A stretch of 64,000 nucleotides of DNA, taken from the NCBI GenBank assembly GCA_945859605.1, contig OX243824.1:32313869-32377868 (forward strand), read 5' to 3'. Position numbers and translations under genes: made by a program. Each line of letters starts with the position of its first letter. Within the stretch, counting starts at the first letter, position 1. Below, piece after piece: positions 43,431 through 53,099 of this stretch. Under the pieces are notes generated by a model. That model saw only the letters and a list, made by a program, of their open reading frames with translations, searched no databases and had not been told where the DNA came from. This DNA comes from Lumbricus rubellus. Taxonomy: Eukaryota; Annelida; Clitellata; Crassiclitellata; Lumbricidae.

Positions 43431-43675
43431 TGAGAGTTAAGGCTAAGGTTTAGTAGACAGCTAAGCACATACAAACAGCTTATTGAACGGCGCTGCGCCA
43501 TGTCTGGGGGTTGTCCAGTGAGGTCTAAAATGAGGATATCCCTCCTTATTTAGGCCTACACTGGCAAGAGAGACGCAAGTTTTTGTAGCATAATAATTGT
43601 GTGGTACATTTCATTTGATTTTTAAGAATAAAAAATACAGCAGATGTTTAAATTGTATGATTAAGCACGTATCAC

Positions 43676-44330
43676 ATAATAATGGAGATTGGTGATATTA
43701 ACATTATTTAGTATTTCTACTGAGGTCACTCAGTAGAAATACCAAATAATGTTAGGCTAATTAATGCCTCAGTCTCACGCCCCTCTCCTTTGCTCACTCG
43801 TATATAGCCTGCGTATTACCCCCCCGAAAACCGAGTCCAAATGATTGTTTCCCCGTTCTATTCATGGTACTCGTTTCTGCCTCAGTTACGTTTCCATTCT
43901 TCTCTGTTCTGTGCTTCCTCCTTCAGCTTCTGACATCCGTCATTCATCATCCAGTCCATTAGCTTTTGCCTTGGTCTTCCTCTCGTTCTTTTTCCCTACA
44001 TTTTCCCCCCTCTATGATTGTTCGTAGCATGGAGTGTCCTCTAAGTGTGCGTCCGATCCATCTTCTTTGTCTTTCTCTAATTACATGTATGTGTATCATA
44101 ATTTTATGATCTCTTCTATAAAATAGATCGATGATGTATCACATACAGAACCACATAATGGAGGATGGTGATAGTAACAATATTTGTGGTATTTCTACTG
44201 AGTGACCTCAGTCTCCTCACTCCCCTCTCCCTTGCTCACTCGCAAAGCCTGCGTATAATTATCCCCCGAAGACCGACTCCAAACGATTGTTTCTCCAATC
44301 TATTCATAACACTTGTTTCTGTCATGATGC
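43676..44330. repeat. Direct duplication flanking a LINE fragment
   Basis: 43,676-43,880 and 44,148-44,325 share CACATAATGGAG, GGTATTTCTACTGAG, TTGCTCACTCG, AAGCCTGCGTAT and CAATCTATTCAT-type segments in the same order. Between them (43,870-44,095, minus strand) is a LINE RT end: RQRRWIGRTLRGHSML, RGRPRQKLMDWMM. Confidence 0.6.
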
Positions 44331-44479
44331 AGCCAATACATTTTATTGCATCCTGAAAGAAACTCGTTGGCACCGGAATATTTTAACTATGATCTTTACA
44401 TGCTCTGAGCGATACATTTGACAGATAGAGAGAGACAGAGACAAAGACAGAGGCAGATACAGAGGCAGATATAGAGAGA

Positions 44480-44658
44480 TGACTTATGATGACTCATTCA
44501 TAAGATACATGTAGAGAGAGAGAGACAGACAGACATACAGACAGACAGAAGGAGACAGACAAACGAAAACACCGACAGACAAACTCACACACACCTACAC
44601 AAACCCTACACACACCTATACACGCACGCACATATGATACATGTAGATAGAGAGAGAA

Positions 44659-44689
<31 letters not shown>

Positions 44690-44760
44690 AGGAGACAGAC
44701 AGACAGACAGACAAACTCACACACACTTACATACACCTACACACACCTACACACGCACAC
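44480..44760. repeat. GA/CA-rich simple sequence
   Basis: Two similar stretches, each ATACATGTAGATAGAGAGAG-like, then GACAGACAGACA, then CACACACCTACAC, at about 44,507-44,632 and 44,636-44,758. They form a tandem duplication of a compound microsatellite. Confidence 0.8.
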
Positions 44761-44852
44761 ACTGCAGAGCATGATAGTCGATTGACGACTATTATATAGT
44801 GGCGCTTGATCAATGCTTGATATGAATATTCCACGTGCACATCGTTTAAAAC

Positions 44853-45013
44853 GTGGGGCGCGGCTGTGTAGTGGTGGCGTCGTTGCCTTGGAGCCGGAAG
44901 GTTTGAGGTTCGAATCCACTTCGCCGCATAAGGACCTTCACTCACAATTGCTCAGCGCTTCGGCGTGAAACTCCGATGCAGTGTCGGTTCTGCATTCATG
45001 AGCGCCTCTGAGT
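44853..45013 (+). repeat. SINE-A copy with (TACA)n tail
   Basis: The head GGGGCGCGGCTGTGTAGTGG, box B GAGGTTCGAATCC and the body end in GAGCGCCTCTGAGTACATAC. The tail runs directly into the tetranucleotide array. Confidence 0.8.
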
Positions 45014-45186
45014 ACATACATACATACATACATACATACATACATACATACATACATACATACATACATACATACATACATACATACATACATACATACA
45101 TACATACATACATACATACATACATACATACATACATACATACATACATACATACATACATACATACATACATACATACATACATG
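45012..45186. repeat. (TACA)n microsatellite
   Basis: About 44 TACA units, continuous with the 3' end of the SINE at 44,853. Confidence 0.97.
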
Positions 45187-45189
45187 TAC

Positions 45190-45650
45190 AAACAATGTAC
45201 ATACAATCCACGTGCACATAGTTTACGACAAGTCCATATTATTACTTTACCTGGTAGAGTTCCTCATCATTTCTTTTTCATCCACAGACCATAACAGCAG
45301 TAGCAGCAGCAGCATCAGCAGCAGCAGCATCAGCAGCATCTCTTAAAATTAAGACGACGGCGTTTCTCCTGAGGTGAATAAAAGATCCGATCATCAACCA
45401 TCTGATATAATTATTATTATTAAGTTTATAATTATTATCTTATTCTTCTCGATGTTGCGACTGAACGATGTAGATGTAGAATTGTAGGTCTGCAGCAATT
45501 TTGCAATTCGTCGTCGACATCGTTGCATTGTTTTAGTGACGCGGTAATAACATACATAGGACATTGGACATAATTATTTCGTAGCTATGAGATGGGCAAT
45601 AATTGGGCATGTCTGTGGCACTCAGTGCACTCAAATGTATTACTCTATCA
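45190..45650. other. Non-coding DNA
   Basis: Contains a short (CAG)n stretch at about 45,298-45,340; no gene seen. Confidence 0.5.
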
Positions 45651-45654
45651 TCGA

Positions 45655-45738
45655 TCATCGTCCTCCTCCTCCTCTTCCTCCTCCTCCTCCTCCTCCTCCT
45701 CCTCATCATCATCATCGTCGTCGTCGTCGTAGTCATCG

Positions 45739-45809
<71 letters not shown>

Positions 45810-45842
45810 GTCACCACCACCACCATCACCACCACCACCACC

Positions 45843-45876
<34 letters not shown>

Positions 45877-45902
45877 TCATCATCGTCACCACCACCACCA
45901 TC

Positions 45903-45987
<85 letters not shown>
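45655..45987. repeat. Compound trinucleotide microsatellite (CTC/ATC/ACC)n
   Basis: Alternating blocks of CTC, ATC, GTC and ACC. Poly-His, poly-Ile and poly-Met frames across it are artefacts. Confidence 0.98.
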
Positions 45988-46113
45988 ACAACAACAACGG
46001 CTGTCCAATATTATTGCCCGTTAATTGGATTGGAATCGCCGCATCTACAATGTCTTGTCAGCCGTCTTTATCCTGAGCTCGTCTCACTGTGCTCAGACAT
46101 TCATGTCCATGTA

Positions 46114-47082
46114 CACTGTGCCCCATAAAAAAAAACACCAAAATACTTTTCAAAATATCTTCTATAAAACTAAGCCAATTGTAATAAAAGTTTTTACGTT
46201 GTTTCTCAAATAATTTTGCCACATAATATTATAAATTTTACTTACTCAAAGTAGTGGTTGCTGTTGGAGGCAGTGACGCAGACTATGCGCTCCCTGATGG
46301 TCTCCGTCGCCGTCTCGAAGCTCGGGTGCACGGAATTGTTCTTTGTGGAACCTGGGGCGAAGGTCAACGGCGAATATTACAGGAATATCCTGTTGATGGA
46401 GCAGATGTTGCCAGCGATCAGGGGAATGTCAAGCGACTTATTCATTCTCCAGCAGGACAGCGCCCCAGCACATCGCGCAAAGGACACCATTGCGTTGCTG
46501 CGACGTGAAACACCAAGCTTCATTGGACCGGAACTCTGGCCAGCAAACTCACCAGACCTCAATCCCGTTGACTACAGAATTTGGGGTCTAATACAGGAAC
46601 GTGTCTACCAGACAGCAATACGGGACATCACTTCGAACATCTTCTTAAATGAAACATTACTTTTTCTTATTTAACATTAGAATTACACGCGTTTCAAGAC
46701 AAAAAACTTTGTCCTTTGCGCGATGTGCTGGGGCGCTGTCCTGCTGGAGAATGAATAAGTCGCTTGACATTCCCCTGATCGCTGGCAACATCTGCTCCAT
46801 CAACAGGATATTCCTGTAATATTCGCCGTTGACCTTCACCCCAGGTTCCACAAAGAACAATTCCGTGCACCCGAGCTTCGAGACGGCGACGGAGACCATC
46901 AGTGAGCGCATAGTCTGCGTCACTGCCTCCAACAGCAACCACTACTTTGAGTAAGTAAAATTTATAATATTTTGTGGCAAAATTATTTGAGAAACAACGT
47001 ACAAACTTTTATTACAATTGGCTTAGTTTTATAGAAGATATTTTGAAAAGTATTTTGGTGTGTTTTTTTATGGGGCACAGTG
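46114..47082. mobile_element. Palindromic Tc1/mariner derivative
   Basis: Inverted arms (about 46,114-46,485 and 46,711-47,082) start with CACTGTGCCCCATAAAA next to TA. Each arm carries the same piece of a transposase (MLLEAVTQTMRSL, ILQQDSAPAHRAKD). The left copy continues to ANSPDLNPVDYRIWG, the third-Asp region of a Tc1/mariner enzyme. The central D and the N-terminal domain are missing, so it is a dead inverted dimer-like form. Confidence 0.8.
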
Positions 47083-47084
47083 TA

Positions 47085-48355
47085 TAATAGTTGGGGCATA
47101 ATTTTGAAGTAATCAATATTTTCGTTTGCCTGACGATCCATTCATTTCTAAGCAGGTTTGATGCGACATGTTATTACGACGACAGTGCATATGAAGCCAG
47201 TGAAGAGACAAGATAGGTTGTAGTTCCACTGAAACATACAGAGTCGTACATGTATGAATTGGTGAGTCGATCTGTTTATTCAGATACAAGATCCTTTTCC
47301 AGTGCTACCACTTCGTAGGAGTTGAAAACCAAGACCTACATGTATAAGCTTAAAGGTCAAATCATTTTGAAGTCACTGACAGGCCTATCCTGAAAAATTA
47401 AGTTTGTTACTAGCTTTATCCAGGTATTATTATTATTATTAATAATAATAATTACGACGATTTATATGGTGCAGTAACACAGCCTTGCGGTTACAAGGGC
47501 GCCTTACAAATACAGCTACACCGGATAAGCCCTAACAAAGGACCTTGGAAAATGACGGCCATTTTGGTCACCATCTTGATTTGTACTGGGTGGGTCAAAA
47601 AAAGTATTCCCCTACGATATTTTGCAAAAAGTTTCGCCGAAAATAAGAATGTTTCAAATCACATTTTTGGTGCTTAAAAGTAGGGTAATTCATATCTACG
47701 TAACATAGCCAAATTCCATCGATATAATGTGAAACAGAACAAAATTATAGGCCTGCCGCTTTTAGTGAGTCCACCCGCCGTTTTTTAACGATACAAAAAC
47801 GTACGCAATGAAATGTAGCAAGAAACGATTTTGTTAAGTCACATCTCAAATAATTATTATAAAATGAACTTGATAATTAATGTTTCACAAATCTGGGTTT
47901 ATTTCTTAAACCTCAGTGGCAACACTGATCAAATGAACTTGATATTGCTTCACAACTTGTGTTCAGTGTGTCCACCACCAGTGCTCACACTTGTTCAGAA
48001 GTTGTCCTCAGTCATTTTGCAAAGTTCTTGAAAGACTTGTTGATGTGTTCGAGAGGTAAATCTTTCCATATCAATTCCAATGCGACTATCAATTCTCTTA
48101 TCACTCTTGGTATTGGCCGCAAATTGCGGTATTTCTCCGGAATAGTTCTCCCCACGTGATAACCTACTGGGGAAAAATTCCGGATATCAGAGGCTATTGG
48201 TTTTTCTCAATGAAACCAGAACAATAATTGTTACCTTAGAAGGCTTAGAGGCTTAGTCTACCTTTGAAACGTATTGTCTCGTACGTAACTTACATGTAGA
48301 TCACTCACATTAATTTCAACATGCAGTAAACGAAAGTTCTTCATTTTCAGTTTGT
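47085..48355. other. Upstream region of the DEG/ENaC gene with repeat debris
   Basis: Contains a LINE 3' tail on the minus strand (47,415-47,540: GGTGCAGTAACACAGCCTTG, AAGGGCGCCTTAC). It also has a lone mariner-like end (GGGTGGGTCAAAAAAAGTAT near 47,590) and a solo end of the hAT-like element (AAATCTGGGTTTATTTC at 47,888) between two short direct repeats (ATGAACTTGAT). Just upstream of the gene, CAGTAAACGAAAGTTCTTC is conserved with the region before 63,172. Confidence 0.55.
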
Positions 48356-48369
48356 AGGTGAAACGGAAG

Positions 48370-48976
48370 ATGAGTCATCCATTTACGATCGAATATATGA
48401 GGGAAGGCGAAATGGTTTCACCTGACATCGACGTACATGTCGGAAGAAAGCAAGACAATCAACAACAAGAGTCATTGGAGTTCAAAGAGCAAGATATCAA
48501 TTCAAAACGTGACATAAGTAGTTGTGAGAGTCAGTCGACGATAATCGGTGTAATATGCCAGACCGATCCAGATGTAGAAAACCAGGAAGCCATGGATCAG
48601 GTAAAAGAGGAGATGAATGTAACCATCAGAGATGATGAGAAAGTGAGTTTCTTCAAGATCCTGAGAATGGGATTGAGGCGCAGGATGGAAATCTTTGCCG
48701 AGGAAGCAACCATAGTGGGTTTGTCTTACCTGTTCAAACCATCAAACCACAAAATTGGTTCCATCATCCGTAAGCTTGTGTGGACGATGCTTCTACTGTT
48801 TGGAGTTGGTTTCATGGTTTACCAGATCTACGACCGTATCACCTATTATAAGTCATATCCAACCATCGTCGACTATCAAGTGGCTTACAACCGATCTCTA
48901 CGCTTTCCAACTGTGACGGTCTGTCCCGAAATTTTTACAAGCAAGAAGGCAATCTTGTCGATGAGCAATTATTTGG
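48370..48976 (+). CDS. DEG/ENaC channel, exon 1
   Basis: Start chosen at ATG 48,370 (MSHPFTIEYM), because the paralog at 63,172 starts at the same place. It encodes 202 residues: an acidic variable N-terminus, the juxtamembrane EEATIVGLSYLFKP, TM1 at about 132-158 (LVWTMLLLFGVGFMVYQIY), and the post-TM1 signature RFPTVTVCPE near 180. The donor TTGG|GTAGGC is phase 1. The usual His-Gly motif before TM1 reads Val-Gly. Family members are trimeric sodium-selective channels gated by acid, peptide or force; gating here is unknown. Confidence 0.85.
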
Positions 48977-49084
48977 GTAGGCCTAAGACGATTCTGTTAT
49001 TGTTATGTCATTTAGATCCACAGAGCAAATTGAATTAGTGTAGGCCTACATGTTTTGTTGTTCATTCACGCGTCCTCGTATTCA

Positions 49085-49575
49085 ACGTGCTATAAGAATG
49101 AAATCTCGTTATGGGCGAATGAGGGAATGCTATAATTCTGGCTTGCATTATTTTCATCAAGAGACAACCCCAAATCCATGCTCTGACGTTCGAAGGTCTT
49201 CACGTCGGCAGCCACCCCCGCTGCCGCCCCTACTAGCGTGAGGTCATTAAGATAGCCTAGAACCAAGGGGAGTACAGCTTCGGTGTTATTTCCTGCAAAT
49301 GGAGACAAGACAGCAGCGTACTGAGAGTGTCGTCTTGCTGTGGACCCGCTTCGGATAGTAAAGAGAAAGAACCAAACTTTAGTTCACAGGTTACTGCATA
49401 AGCCAGATTGCAGTACGGTAGAAGTTCAGGTAGTGTGTCAAGAAATGAAGACAGCATTCGGTCTCTGTGTAAACTTCTGAACGCGTTATAGAAATCGATT
49501 TTTTCGATTTTTGACCCTTCTTCGATCTTGCTTAGGAAGTGCCATATGGACCACCGCTTTGCAACGTCCATGACT
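49085..49575 (-). pseudogene. RT fragment of an RLE-type LINE
   Basis: On the minus strand IDFYNAFRSLHRDRMLSS and, after frame changes, LVLGYLNDLTLVGAAA match the palm motifs of the LINE at 53,100 (LDFTNAFNSLYRDQM, LGYMDDLSLGG). The catalytic box reads YLND in place of YxDD. A dead fragment in intron 1 of the channel gene. Confidence 0.75.
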
Positions 49576-49892
49576 GCCCACTTCCACTTGTTTATGAGGT
49601 AGGTAGGTTGAAACTCTAGGGAGCTCGAACGTTCTAGCGCACTTAGAACTCAATCTACGCCAGCATTAGTTATAACCTATAACTGTTATAGGTCGTAGTC
49701 CTCCTGACTTTTCCGTAGAGTAAATAGTGTGCTACCAAAAAGAGTTGAACGGACTTAGCTGCGGAAAATATTGGCATGTGCATTTGTGAGCAATATTAAT
49801 GTGAGCAATTGAGTTGGGCGGAGGCGATGGTGGAGGAATCCTTAGGTGATCATATTTTGATAACATCGTGTGGGGTTCAATAATTTCTCAAA

Positions 49893-50100
49893 CTTTGGTG
49901 CAATGGCGGGTTCGGCGACTTGGATCCGGAGTGTTCCAGGTTCGAATGCACTTCAAGCCGTAAAGTAAGGGCCTTGAGCAAGGTCTTCAATCGTGTGCTT
50001 CGGCGTTAAACTCCGATGTAGTGTCCGCGCTGCAGTCAGGAAAGCCTCTGACTGGTGGGCTTGAAGGGGTGCTATAGCAAATGAGATAAATAAATAAATG
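49893..50100 (+). repeat. SINE-A copy in DEG/ENaC intron 1
   Basis: Diverged head with box B CAGGTTCGAATGC, body (AAGGGCCTTGAGCAAGG, GTGTCCGCGCTGCAGTC) and end (GCTTGAAGGGGTGCTATAGC), with an AAATAAATAAATGA tail. Confidence 0.75.
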
Positions 50101-50247
50101 AACTTCCCCGCAACAACCCTTCTGCTATCTTCTACTCATCCCGATCTACATGTATCTTTGAGTTGTTCGTGACAAATAACTGCTCGTTGGTTTTAGCAAT
50201 TTCTTACAGACAATATTGTTATAATCGTTGTTGTAAATATATTTCAG

Positions 50248-50405
50248 GACCACAAACAGACATCCTTGTTTCAAAGCGTTTCCCACCTATGTTGTATACC
50301 GGATTAGACAGCGACAACTACACACTTGACTTTCCGCAGTTCGGTTTAGACTGGCCGTTTGTCTATAGAGCCATTGCCGTGAAAACGAAAGATTGGATGA
50401 TCGAG
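50248..50405 (+). CDS. DEG/ENaC channel, exon 2
   Basis: The acceptor AATATATTTCAG enters in phase 1 and completes the Gly codon left by exon 1 (SNYLG-PQTDIL). The 158-base exon encodes SKRFPPMLYTGLDSD, then the start of the extracellular finger region, ending IEVRP-side at donor GAG|GTGAGA, phase 0. I find no third exon before the next channel copy at 63,172. Confidence 0.72.
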
Positions 50406-50595
50406 GTGAGACCACGAATCACATGAAAACCGAAATTGACCATGACTCTAATCTTTGGTTCTGTTTCCATTAAGCCTGTGTCACGACAAAAAGTCTCCGC
50501 CGATACAAAGTTCCCCCCCCCCAAAAGAGTCTTCCCTGGCTGAAAGTCTGTATTTTAAGACAATTTCAAATGTAATAAACAAACCTATTATCTGG

Positions 50596-51062
50596 TAGCC
50601 GGACATTAACCCTCCGGACATATTTTCCTCCCGGATATATTCCCCCGGACAATTACCTCCCCCGGACGTTTTCCCCCGTTTTTGACTAGGACATTTACCC
50701 CCCGGACATTTCCCCCTCTGTACATAGAGGTTAGGCATCGTGAGGGTTGGTTAGGTTCAGGTTAGGCATTGTGAGGGTCGGTTAGGGTCAGGGTAGGCAT
50801 CGTGAGGGTCGGTTAAGGTTAGTGATAGGGTTAGTTCGTTAACATAGGTTAGGCATCGTGAGGGTTGGTTAGATTCAAATTAGGCATCGTGAGGGTTGGT
50901 TAGAGTCAGGTTAGGCATCGTGAGGGTTGGTTAGGGTTAGCCATAGGGATAGTACAGTCATTCATTAACATAGAGACCCTTATGGGGGAAATGTCCTAGG
51001 TCGAGGGGAAACGTCTTGGGGGGAAATATCTGGGGAGAATATGTCCGGGGGGAAATGTCCTA
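50596..51062. repeat. Inverted-end repeat with TTAGG-like minisatellite core
   Basis: Both ends are made of CCCCCGGACATNTTCCCC-type blocks in inverted orientation. The core (50,735-50,945) is an irregular tandem of GGTTAGGCATCGTGAGGGTY, about 31 bp per unit. A truncated copy of the right end lies, inverted, at 60,237-60,400. Confidence 0.65.
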
Positions 51063-51177
51063 CATTATTATAATCTATAGATGTTCGTGTTAAATAATTT
51101 AGCAACGTAAACTACAAAAACAGATTGGGTGATACGGAGGTTAAACAGATCCAACATGAGTGAAACCGGAAGGAATG

Positions 51178-52051
51178 TTAGATCAGGGAAGATAGTTTTT
51201 CAATGTCAACAGTAGATAATATCTTGAAGAGGGTCACATTAGGATCGGTGGTTTTCTTTGCAAAGACAAACCCTCCATATGTCCACGTGGAAGCCACCAC
51301 TTTCTCCTTCACCAACTTTCTTACTGTCGCGTACAAATGAGCACTGGATTTAGTAAGATGCTCAATTGCTCATTTATGTAGATCTTCTTTCTTGGATGAC
51401 CAGATTGAGTAGTTGAGCGGAGGAGTTTCCTTGCATTGAACACCTCATTTCGTGTACGACGAGAGGTGAAGCTTACAATGATAGGACCATAAGAGTTATC
51501 AGATGAAGCAGCGGAGATGTCACGCTCAGTGATGTCAAGGCCAAGTCTGGTTTGAAATAAGTGAAGAACATCAGACACGAGTGAGCGATCCGTTTCTCTC
51601 TGGGTCCTTTGACTCCCAGTGTATTCTTCATTCAGAGAAGACCGACTGGCCGGTGAGATTCCATGAATTATGAGGTTGGACAGTTTAGCATGTCTTTCCA
51701 TGTCATCCAGTTTTCCTGCAAGCTTCCTATTGCATTCCTCCATTTGCTTGAGTTTATCGTCCTTCGCGGTAAGCTGGGTGTTACATTTTTCAAAGTTCTC
51801 GTTGCACATATAGATTCCATGGTTTGGTAGTGTTCACCCATGGTTTTATTTAACGCAGATGTGACTTCCTTCGAAACTTCTTTAGTTACCTCCTTTGTAA
51901 TTTCAACAGCCATTTGTTTCGCTATGGATTCCATGACTGGCGTAAGGAGAGCTGTGAGCTTGACGAGTAGGACACTAACAACTTTATCTTCAAGAACTAA
52001 CTCCGCAAGTTCATCTATTTTTGAAGCTTTCTCGGCCGCTTTCTTCGCCAT
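51178..52051 (-). pseudogene. LINE ORF1-like fragment
   Basis: From ATG 52,051: a helical region (DELAELVLEDKVVSVLL), a Lys/Glu coiled coil (EITKEVTKEVSKEVTS), then, after a frameshift near 51,812, a coiled coil and NLIIHGI. An RRM-like part follows (GPIIVSFTSRRTRNEVFNAR, KKIYINEQLS), and after another shift near 51,340 KLVKEKVVASTWTYGGFVF. This is the layout of RNA-binding ORF1 proteins of several LINE clades. Two frameshifts make it non-functional. Confidence 0.7.
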
Positions 52052-52189
52052 AATAACCCAATGTTCGCATAAAATTTGTAGAGCAATTTGCTAATAATTA
52101 TAAGTAAGTTTGTCAAGTTTCGGCACGATTTTAAACTAAACAGCCACCATCTTTTGGGTGCGTTTTTGTCTGCCATCAGTTCTAGAGAG

Positions 52190-52650
52190 ACCAGATGGTG
52201 ATCATGGTTCCTTGATAGTTGGGAATCCTGCGCGCGTGAGACTCCGGCTGATTAGATCGTTTAATGTGGCGTGTCTGGCGATCCGTCCCGGTCCAGGACT
52301 ACAGGAAAGTCCATGAGCTCCATTCGCTGTCACTCGAGCTCCGCATGGACAAGCATGAGGGTCGAAAATGCAAGTTCCCAGACGGAGACCTACCGCGATT
52401 CTGACTGCCTCATCGTCTAGACGTAGTCCACGTGTTGTCACGGGGAGGGCGAAAAGCCAGTCACCGGCGTGAGGCGCTGCGGCTGCCTTGAAACGTGCTT
52501 GATGGTATGGGTCGGAAAGTGCATCGCTCAACTCGGTAACCATCTACTGCACGAGAGGCTTGTCCCAACTTGATTGTTTGTGAACCGCACCGCTCTGAGG
52601 TAGCCTAGTCCAGATTGGCTCTCAATACAACACAGATGCTCCATCAATTC
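52190..52650 (-). pseudogene. C-terminal fragment of the RLE-type LINE
   Basis: A minus-strand frame from 52,543 (SDALSDPYHQARFKAAAAPH, GDWLFALPVTTRGLRLDDEA, CPCGARVTANGAHGLSC) is a close copy of 55,340-55,640. It stops at the IKEP segment before the nuclease core. Confidence 0.8.
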
Positions 52651-52810
52651 CAAAATACTGCTAGACTGGATGCTGACAGAGGATGGATAGGCTACAGTGG
52701 ACTGAAAAGAAAAGCACAGAAAGTAGATAAATGGCGTCGTTGGACATACGAACCTGCCTGAGGGTAGAGAACGTGAAGAAGAAGAAGAAAAAGAAGAAGA
52801 AAAAAAAATA
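52650..52810 (+). repeat. LINE 3' tail
   Basis: GATGGATAGGCTACAGTGG ... ATGGCGTCGTTGGACATACG, then ACCTGCCTGAGGGTAGAGAA and (AAG)n. Same tail as the LINE fragment at 22,215. Confidence 0.6.
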
Positions 52811-53099
52811 ATAGCAATAATAATAATATGACGTCATCAGCGGACCGTGTTGGCGGAAAGCTTGAACCTCCTGCTTTTAAATCAATGTTTTGCGAATCGC
52901 GTAATTGTTAGCGTTGGATTTTATCACCATCTTAAAGATAAAGGTCTCGTCATTTGGAGGTTGTAATTTATTTAACCTATTCCGCTACGGTTACGACACG
53001 CTTGGTCATTTGCTACGGATTCAGTAGGCCTACAGTATGTGTGGGAATATTTGATTTTTCATCATCGTTTATCGCGCCTTTTAAACTTATCCATCTTGT

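Noticed and set aside
44865..44930. Functional tRNA gene
   Set aside because: A- and B-box motifs are present, but the sequence is the head of a dispersed SINE with a long body and simple-repeat tail. The tRNA fold is not maintained.
45533..46076. Poly-Met, poly-His and poly-Ile frames
   Set aside because: Artefacts of the trinucleotide microsatellite.
50735..50945. Interstitial telomere
   Set aside because: Units are about 31 bp with only partial TTAGGG-like words and sit inside an inverted-end repeat.
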